A stretch of DNA of 25,890 nt from the NCBI RefSeq assembly GCF_019649055.1, contig NW_026570627.1, positions 1-25,890 on the forward strand, in the 5' to 3' direction. How positions within the stretch are numbered: position 1 is the stretch's first letter; each line of letters starts with the position of its first letter. The DNA is from Paramacrobiotus metropolitanus. Taxonomy: Eukaryota; Tardigrada; Eutardigrada; Parachela; Macrobiotidae. Below the pieces are notes generated by a model that ran no database searches, was not told where the DNA came from, and was given only the letters and a program-made list of their open reading frames with translations. A program made the position numbers and the translations under genes. Shown piece by piece: positions 20,127-25,890 of the stretch.

Positions 20127-21158
20127 ATGTTCGAACTTGGCGACTCGGGTAGCGAAACGCCACCACCCATGGACGACGTTTTTGACACAACAGTAATGTC
20201 ACGTCCCAGTAGCAAGGATGGATTCTTCCGAACGCCGGTGGCACCCTACTTGGGTAACCATAGGTACCAAGCAAGCACGCTCGAGTACACGGCACGGAAG
20301 TGGATTGCATCCACACCTCCAGAAAAGATCGAAGACATCGACCGACTCAGGAAACGATGCCAGGATTTGATAACACAAATCGTCCTGGCCGACCAAATCG
20401 TTAACTCCACGGAAAACCAGATGTCGCGATCGGAGGACACTCATAAGCTCGAACGGAAGCGATGGGAAAAAGAACTCGCTGAAGCCAACAATGGCATAGC
20501 CGCTCAACAGCGCCGGATAGAACATCTGGAAAGTCACCTCAAGAGGTCCGACAACCCATGTCGGTACGACCCTGAAGAGGTCGAGCGACTCAGAAGTACA
20601 CTTGCGACGTCGGTGGAATCAGTCTTCGAACTGAAAAGACGGCTCGCCACCGCAGAAAAAGACCTGGCTGACACACAAACAGCCTTGGTCGAATCGGAAC
20701 TGGCAGCAGGGACGTTCCACCAACAGCTGAAGCAGGCCAATGAAGAGGCCGAAGTGTACCGGAACGAGGTCGACAGATACATTGTCGAACTCAAGCATGC
20801 CGACGACGAGGTCGACCGGCAGAAATATCGAATCGAACAACTCGAAAGGGAGATGGAAACTCTCCTGGTCAGGGCAGGACGACAGCTAATGGCTCACTAC
20901 GGCCAGCAACCTGCCTCACCCGACCGAAGTAGAGCTACCACCGACCTGGAACAAGCAAACGCCCAATTGGCCGACCAGGTCTACGGACTAAATGATGTGC
21001 TGAAGGAAGAACAAAGACTCCGAGCACAGCTGGAACACAGCCTGGCAGAAGCCCAGAAGGTGTACGAAGCGCAACAGAATCGCATCGCACACTTGGAAGT
21101 CCGCGAAAACGACCTGTACAACTACGGTCTGACGCGGATAAATATATCGATGACTTAA
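20127..21158 (+). CDS. Retroelement ORF B: long coiled-coil protein
   Basis: 343 codons from an ATG at 20127 to TAA 21156. The frame is open upstream to about 20000. After a disordered start (residues 1-65), residues about 70-340 are charged and heptad-like, rich in E, K, Q, L and R (for example LERKRWEKELAEANNGIAAQ). This predicts an extended coiled coil that would oligomerise. There are no catalytic motifs. The heptads continue past the stop in the -1 frame, so the C-terminus is truncated by an indel or a programmed shift. A coiled coil this long ahead of the capsid is unusual for gypsy Gag. Confidence 0.6.
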   Translation: MFELGDSGSETPPPMDDVFDTTVMSRPSSKDGFFRTPVAPYLGNHRYQASTLEYTARKWIASTPPEKIEDIDRLRKRCQDLITQIVLADQIVNSTENQMSRSEDTHKLERKRWEKELAEANNGIAAQQRRIEHLESHLKRSDNPCRYDPEEVERLRSTLATSVESVFELKRRLATAEKDLADTQTALVESELAAGTFHQQLKQANEEAEVYRNEVDRYIVELKHADDEVDRQKYRIEQLEREMETLLVRAGRQLMAHYGQQPASPDRSRATTDLEQANAQLADQVYGLNDVLKEEQRLRAQLEHSLAEAQKVYEAQQNRIAHLEVRENDLYNYGLTRINISMT

Positions 21159-21451
21159 ATCGATATATTGACGAGATGACCACGTATACCGACGACTTGG
21201 ATACGGAGGTACGATGCCTTCAGGAGGAAACGAAACACCTGGAACAATCCAGGACGGAGCCTCCATCCTACAGGACTTCGATGGCAGCGGATTTCCACTT
21301 TGAACCGTCGCAAACAGTCCGAGATATCCTGTGGGACATTAAACCCAAAGAGGAGAAGAAGGAACAGAACTTCTTCGTGGGCGTGGTGACAACCAACCCG
21401 CTCATCGGAACTCCCCGCAGCAACAGCTCTGCCCCACCGTCCAGAACCTGA
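21128..21451 (+). pseudogene. Continuation of the coiled coil in the -1 frame
   Basis: Reads DADKYIDDLNRYIDEMTTY and continues with coiled-coil spacing to about residue 40, then a segment containing TVRDILWDIKPKEEKK, and stops at 21449. The heptad register suggests it belongs to the same protein as ORF B. Confidence 0.5.
21141..21169 (+). repeat. Perfect 11-bp inverted repeat spanning the ORF B stop
   Basis: Arms AATATATCGAT (21141-21151) and ATCGATATATT (21159-21169) around the 7-nt loop GACTTAA. The TAA that ends ORF B is in the loop. The hairpin sits where the frame changes by -1. Confidence 0.65.
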
Positions 21452-21944
21452 ACGGAATACATCGACTGCAGCACCACATGTGCCAACGTCAAACGTGCCG
21501 ACAACGACGACGGCCACGTTAGGTACTTACACGAGTACCCACGTATGCGACGCACACATCGACGCATGCGCCAGCGCCCACCACGTCCCATCTGAATGGA
21601 CCAGCGCCTAACCAATGGGGCGCAGGACGGCGACTGGGAGAGCGAACAGGCTCACACCCCAACATGGATGACTTCGGACGCTTAACGATAAGCGACTCCG
21701 ATTATCAGCGGACACGAGCTAGGTCATACAATAATGACCTTCCTCAAGGAGGACGAAGCGGACAACCGAATCCGGAACGCCCTCCCGCCGACTACCCACA
21801 AGACTCGCAGAACGTGCCTCGGTTCCGACCAACAGAAGGTCGGGCACCACCGAGAAGGCTGCCGTTCAGAAGTCAGTATGGAAGGGTGAACGACCTTCCA
21901 CCGATTCTACCAACAAGCCACAACGGCCACCACCGCGGACGCAG
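21452..21944 (+). pseudogene. Proline/threonine-rich Gag linker, frameshifted
   Basis: Pieces in two frames (APHVPTSNVPTTTTATLG up to about 21530, then STHAPAPTTSHLNGPAP and on to RPTEGRAPPRRLPFR) read as one disordered linker if an indel near 21530 is allowed. It leads directly into the capsid-like segment. Confidence 0.45.
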
Positions 21945-22436
21945 AAATTGCCGGAATACGACGGCGACCATAACAAACTCGAGGATGGTTGAAACAAATC
22001 CGTCGATTCTACGCGGAAGCACAAGAATGGCATGAATCGGATCACACGTTCATGACAGACCTAATCTCACGACTCGAAGGCCAGGCCGCACAATGGCATA
22101 GGGACACCGCCGGCAGTGAACCAGCCGGAGGATGGCCAGTCAACTTTGGTTGGCTAAGTTCGAAGAACGGTTCGGCGACAAAAACAAGGAAATTAACGCC
22201 GTAACCGCCATGGCCAAACGAAAGTACCGCTTTGGACAAGAGACGCCAGAACAGTACTATGACGCCATGATGAACATCAAGTCCCGATGTGACACCATCA
22301 CGGACCAGATGGCACTTTTCCATCTGAAGGATAACATTCCACGAACCCAAGCTACGAGAAGCCTTGAGATTCGTATGCCGGCAACCCCGTAGAACTGCGT
22401 GACTACATACGCCAGTTCGTAAACGGAAAGGAGATG
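21945..22436 (+). pseudogene. Gag capsid-like region (Retrotrans_gag type), frameshifted
   Basis: Diagnostic pieces in order: KLPEYDGDHNKLED, a tryptophan in the next frame, IRRFYAEAQEWHESDHTF, LISRLEGQAAQWHRDTAG, LAKFEERFGDKNKEINAV, then RFGQETPEQYYDAMMNIK and YAGNPVELRDYIRQFV. Order and content match the Ty3/gypsy Gag core, the structural shell protein. At least three frame changes are needed (near 21988, 22140-22165 and 22340-22374), so no intact protein is encoded here as sequenced. Confidence 0.65.
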
Positions 22437-22940
22437 TACGACGTGGCGAAGGGATCACGGGATACCGACTATGCCCGGGTCCGAGCAACAACGCCGACAC
22501 CAGCTCCTTTACCGCAGGCGCTCAGAACAAACAGTGTACCAGCCATACATGATGCCCGGGATACTCAAAGTCCATCGGCAACATACGTGCAACTGACCAC
22601 ACCGTATAACGCCACCAGCGCAAATGATGCCGGTCCAGCAACCGACCTGGGCAGGAGTGGCAGCTGTCAACTTGGCAGCACCCCAACCAGCAGCCGGAGC
22701 CCCAGTAAACAACTACGGAGGCCAAAGTCCTGGCTCTGGAGGTAACCAGAATAACGGAAATTCTGGCTATAACCAAACCCAAACCAGGATACCCGTTACG
22801 GCCAGAATCCACACAAGGATTCGGCGGCGGAGGCTACAGTCGCGGAAAAAGGACGTGGCGGCGGAAATCGCGGCCGCGGTAACTTAACCGCGGCGGAGGC
22901 GGAAACCAACAGGGTAACCGACCTTCCCAAGCACAACAAG
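22437..22940 (+). pseudogene. Low-complexity Gln/Asn/Gly-rich Gag linker, frameshifted
   Basis: One frame gives MMPVQQPTWAGVAAVNLAAP and then a Gly/Asn run to about 22790. Adjacent frames continue with Gly/Arg-rich sequence (GRGGGNRGRGN). Typical of the segment between capsid and nucleocapsid. Confidence 0.4.
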
Positions 22941-23219
22941 GTGCTCGGCAGTTTACGACTTATGCGGATAAGATGGAACAACTGTTCCTTCAGTGGACGC
23001 TGGCGGACAGCTTTACTTGCCACTTCTGCAAGTTCGGGAACCACCCAGGCACGCTGCGCGTTCATCGGCACTCGGGTGCAAGACAACCCGAATCGCCGCT
23101 GGTATGAGGATTGGCATACGCGATACCTGACGGGAGGACCGTTGGGTTCGGCCAGCCCGATTCGGCACAGATCGTGCCACCCCGCGCCGCCAACAAGGAG
23201 GCTCGGGCGGTGCTGGTAA
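22941..23219 (+). pseudogene. Nucleocapsid zinc-knuckle region, frameshifted
   Basis: CHFCKFGNH (23018-23044) gives C-X2-C-X4-H. The expected final cysteine (QARC, TGC at 23055) is present but in another frame. A C-X2-C-X4-H-X4-C knuckle would be restored by a small indel. Zinc knuckles of this kind bind genomic RNA. Confidence 0.5.
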
Positions 23220-24370
23220 CGGAAACCAGCAGGCCGGCTCAGGAAATGGGTCGGGCGGAAACCGCAGGAATAGCGGTGGAGGTCAGGGATCTCGGAACAG
23301 CGGCAAATGCTACCGCCACATCCAGCCGCTGGCTCGCCGTCACCCAACAATGGGCCGGCTCGGGGAAACTCCTCGGGAAACGCCTAAGGTCGATGAGCCC
23401 CGGTGACTCATTCGACCTGCGACATCCCACCGAACCACCGGACAAGGATAACCCTACTAACCAACTTCACTTTAACCGGAGAATCGCCCATACCCACAAC
23501 AGAAGGAAGTCATCCAACGGATGGATGCCTTGGTCAGACAACTAGGTCTGGACCATAACCAGCACGGAAGAAGAATTCGTCAACGCATTGATGGCTTCAA
23601 CAGATGAAGCCACAACGGCCAGAACAATGGCAGAACGACTCGGAATTTTTTTCAATGGCAAATTCGAGATCCGGACCGGAACGCAACGAATGCCCGACTC
23701 ACCCGACCCAGCGCATCAACTCGGCGTTGGAACGTCGGAGGCCGGAACGCAGGATTGCCCGGACCGTGACCCAATACCTCAACAGCATTGGAACGTCGGA
23801 GGTCGGAACGCAAGAAATGCCCGACCTACGGCACGAACAATGTGACTGCGCCGCCCGCCACAGAAAGTGACGCAGGACGGACCGGCCACGGAAGCTGGAC
23901 CGGACTGCCGGTGAGAAGAAACCCAACCGAGCAGCCCAGACAAGGGCCAAGACGCGGAGGACCGGGACGCCGATTCACGCAAAGGGGCAACAGAAACTTC
24001 CCAATGTATCATCCGGACGCGCAACGGATAGATACGCTGCAACAATGGCAGCTATCGACCTCACCGAAGAATCGGAAGGAGAAGTCGAAATATGGGAAAC
24101 AGTCCCTCTGGAAGCACAGGCACCCGCTCACTGGCTGCAGCAGGTCGGACCTCAGCAACAACCTCAACCGGCTAGAACAGTAGCCGGATCTCGGACGTTC
24201 GTCAACCTTGACTACATATGGTCGCAAGTGAGGCCAACAGAAACCTCGATAGAAGAACGGATACGAGAACAAACGACGGTTCGAAACTCCACCGACGTGC
24301 TGGAGGACGATAGCTAACCGACCTCAGGCACATGAAGTGGTCGTAACCGAAGTGGAACCAAATCCAAGGC
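23220..24370 (+). other. Decayed linker between nucleocapsid and protease
   Basis: Gly/Asn/Arg-rich then Pro/Arg-rich fragments in several frames (23111-23545, 23588-23870, 23788-24317), none with a recognised domain. It contains the 61-bp tandem repeats. Confidence 0.4.
23675..23840 (+). repeat. Tandem repeat with about 61-bp period
   Basis: TTGGAACGTCGGAGG(C/T)CGGAACGCA occurs at 23728 and 23789, and a partial unit (CCGGAACGCAACGAATGCCC) at about 23676. Units encode the same GTQ-x-x-PD peptide, but the last copy is in a different frame because 61 is not a multiple of three. Confidence 0.6.
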
Positions 24371-24514
24371 ACGCTGACGCCAACAGAAGGCGGATCAGTC
24401 TCCTTAATTCCCGTCACCGACTGTACGGGAAGTGACCTTCGAAAAAGGACTCACAAGAAACCGAAGACGGTCAGAGCCTGGACACACGCAATCCAGATCG
24501 GACCGACGCCCACC

Positions 24515-24883
24515 ATGGCGATGCTCGACACAGGAGCAGAGACTTCGCTGATCGAACAACGATTCTGCGAACAAAACGACCTGCCAATGCAACCTCTTGG
24601 CCATTACACTCGGATACTTGGCGTAGGCGGACAAGTTGCCTTCACCGTAACTCACTGTTGCACCGTACCGGTAACGCTACAGGGATTTACGAGCCATCAT
24701 ACATTCCACGTTCAACCGAACAACGCGGATATCCCAGTGTTACTTGGATGTGATTACCTCCATTCCAAGTTCACCTTCGTGCTAACGCCCATTCCTAATC
24801 CGGAACGACCTGGAGGAATGACGGTAGTGCAGTCTATCCCGATACCAGAGGCATCGGGCACGGTAACAACTGAAGCGAGATAA
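24515..24883 (+). CDS. Retroviral-type aspartic protease
   Basis: 122 codons from ATG 24515. The frame is open upstream to about 24370, so the ATG is nominal and the protease is probably cut from a polyprotein. Active-site motif LDTGAETSLI at residues 4-13 (catalytic Asp5), flap glycines GVGG at 36-39, and the C-terminal hydrophobic-Gly motif VLLGCDYL at about 75-82. The protease matures Gag-Pol polyproteins as a dimer. All key motifs are intact, in contrast to the broken Gag upstream. Confidence 0.75.
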   Translation: MAMLDTGAETSLIEQRFCEQNDLPMQPLGHYTRILGVGGQVAFTVTHCCTVPVTLQGFTSHHTFHVQPNNADIPVLLGCDYLHSKFTFVLTPIPNPERPGGMTVVQSIPIPEASGTVTTEAR

Positions 24884-25076
24884 GTCGGCTTGATCACCCG
24901 TCAAACCCCCCGCCCAACATTTGCCGTGACTGCGGGATACCAACCGGACTCTGATCGAGGAGATGCAACTGCACAACGCCATGAAGCGTACGAAGAAAGG
25001 ATACGAACTGGAAAACTACGTCCGAAGAAACGCATACTGAAGACGGCAGTAAAGTCTATCCGATACCAGAGGCATC
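24831..25076 (+). repeat. Pair of near-identical 24-25 bp segments
   Basis: AGTCTATCCCGATACCAGAG at 24831 and AGTCTATCCGATACCAGAG at 25053, each followed by GCATC. They differ by one C in a homopolymer. The first lies at the end of the protease frame, the second in the next frame. Confidence 0.6.
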
Positions 25077-25372
25077 CGCAACGGGCGGATGCCATCTTAG
25101 AGATCCAACAAAAGTACCGGACTTGGTTTACGGGAATACAACACTTTCTCGACCGACGGACGTTGGAGATGATGGCCACTCTCCAACAGAACGGAGCGGT
25201 GACCACGGACCAGATACAGGAAGCACAACGGACATGCAGACCTGTATTGGCCCTCGCCGAAGACATCGACGATGAAGCTTGGGAATGGGAAGACGAACGA
25301 GTCCCAATCCATCGGCAGTACATGGAATGGACTTCCAGTACCGCCCTCTGGAGATACCCTGCCAAGAACTAG
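24890..25372 (+). CDS. Retroelement ORF after the protease, unidentified
   Basis: A 160-codon frame. The middle is basic (KLRPKKRILKTAVKSIRY) and the rest helical and acidic (LALAEDIDDEAWEWEDERV). In Ty3/gypsy order the reverse transcriptase should begin about here, but I see no YxDD or other polymerase motif in any frame. It is possibly the protease-polymerase spacer or a decayed insert. The +1 frame takes over near its end. Confidence 0.35.
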   Translation: MITRQTPRPTFAVTAGYQPDSDRGDATAQRHEAYEERIRTGKLRPKKRILKTAVKSIRYQRHPQRADAILEIQQKYRTWFTGIQHFLDRRTLEMMATLQQNGAVTTDQIQEAQRTCRPVLALAEDIDDEAWEWEDERVPIHRQYMEWTSSTALWRYPAKN

Positions 25373-25653
25373 GCGGAGCACTCTTCAGTTATGCGACAAG
25401 TACAGTTGAACGGAGAATCGACTACAACTGCGTTTTGGAAACGGTACGGCGAGGACACCTCAATAACAAGGACGATCCCCGACCCGTTACCGCCGAATTA
25501 CGGAACACTTTTCCGAAGGAAGTCAAATTCGTCAATGACCTGAAGAAGCCAACTGAGCACACGCAAATTGGCGAAATTGACCGACCTGATCGCTGCATAA
25601 TTTGCAACGATAATATTGATGGAGTCATCCGGACGCTGAAGACCCATCGCTGA
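25279..25653 (+). CDS. Retroelement ORF with a CxxC motif, unidentified
   Basis: A 124-codon frame overlapping the previous ORF. The part after about 25320 looks authentic (ELRNTFPKEVKFVNDLKK) and ends RCIICNDNIDGVIRTLKTHR before the stop. That is a CxxC pair followed by one histidine, half a zinc-finger signature. No known domain is assigned. Confidence 0.3.
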   Translation: MGMGRRTSPNPSAVHGMDFQYRPLEIPCQELGGALFSYATSTVERRIDYNCVLETVRRGHLNNKDDPRPVTAELRNTFPKEVKFVNDLKKPTEHTQIGEIDRPDRCIICNDNIDGVIRTLKTHR

Positions 25654-25890
25654 CCTGACTTGGGTTGACGGCAGACCGTCGTCACCAGCCCCTCCGCAAC
25701 CAGAACGGAAGGTAAACTCAAGCCGGAAGACCAAGTCGGTAGTTAACCAATGGCTGAGCAACATAAGCTCACAGCCATCCGACCTGGAAAACAGGACGAA
25801 GAGTCACGACCACCAACCGAAGGAAACGGCCGACCAGGGTGCACCGACCACGAAGTCGGAGAAGGTGGTGCGCCACCGACCACAGAAGTC
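25654..25890 (+). other. Retroelement sequence running off the window, repeats resume
   Basis: No domain. The last 60 bases again contain CCGACC and ACCGACCACAGAAGTC, as in the PT-x-EVG region near 19400, so a second repeat block begins at the edge. Confidence 0.4.

Larger units (their letters stand above)
17123..25890 (+). mobile_element. LTR retrotransposon, Ty3/gypsy-like, decayed, right end outside window
   Basis: Order: candidate LTR, leader, repeat-containing ORF, coiled-coil ORF, Gag capsid, CCHC nucleocapsid, aspartic protease. Gag and protease style point to Ty3/gypsy. The capsid, nucleocapsid and most linker regions are split among frames by small indels. The protease frame is intact. 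No reverse transcriptase, RNase H, integrase or 3' LTR is seen before the window ends. The whole interval shares an enriched CCGACC/GGTCGG hexamer, which sets it apart from the host DNA to its left. Confidence 0.75.

Noticed and set aside
22796-23350. 184-codon minus-strand frame
   Set aside because: Antisense shadow of GC-rich Gag linker and nucleocapsid sequence; no own signals.
25097-25381. Minus-strand frames across 24901-25381
   Set aside because: Shadow frames within the plus-strand retroelement; composition unremarkable.
1-25890. tRNA genes, rRNA, CRISPR arrays, bacterial operons
   Set aside because: I looked for GTTCGA-type T-loops with stems, rRNA-like blocks and regular spacer arrays and found none. 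Splice signals rule out a bacterial reading.

Overview
The window reads as nuclear DNA of an invertebrate animal. GC-richer exons with GT..AG boundaries sit in AT-rich introns and spacers, AATAAA signals follow several stops, one gene carries a phosphotyrosine-binding (PTB) fold typical of animals, and the right third is an LTR retroelement. I cannot place the species. Exon models were assembled by eye from splice consensus and reading phase. No database search was possible.

Layout. (1) 571-1519, minus: the 5' part of a U2SURP/SR140-like splicing gene, three exons, with one single-base frameshift and no RRM in the exons seen. (2) 2602-8938: a 6.3 kb interval bounded by 45-bp inverted repeats (42 of 45 identical). 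It holds a decayed minus-strand coding stretch (4465-5880), several orphan plus-strand exons and a small three-exon plus-strand gene model (7559-8738). (3) 10412-15202, plus: the best gene in the window. Eleven exons join in phase into a 712-residue frame. Its N-terminus looks like the zinc-binding CH module of the nonsense-mediated-decay helicase UPF1, but no helicase follows. The protein runs instead through a disordered linker into a PTB domain, an acidic serine-rich stretch and an unrecognised basic C-terminal segment. (4) 15203-17122: spacer with two weak exon candidates. (5) 17123-25890: an LTR retrotransposon of Ty3/gypsy character, running off the right edge. It has a candidate 5' LTR, a long leader, an ORF with about a dozen short PT-x-EVG-type repeats, a long coiled-coil ORF, a capsid-type Gag, a nucleocapsid CCHC motif and a DTGA protease, most of it broken by 1-2 base indels. 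No reverse transcriptase appears in the 1 kb after the protease.

How it fits together. The host genes concern RNA metabolism (U2 snRNP-associated, UPF1-like) or are unidentified. The candidate for an undescribed system is the CH-PTB fusion: a helicase-free UPF1-type zinc module joined to a peptide-binding adaptor, with a possible CH-only isoform ending at an intronic poly(A) site. The retroelement shows a second oddity, a CCGACC/GGTCGG hexamer enriched in every frame and in untranslated DNA.

The many single-base indels in both the element and some host exons could be real decay or residual sequencing error. The eleven clean exons of the CH-PTB gene argue against uniformly poor sequence.
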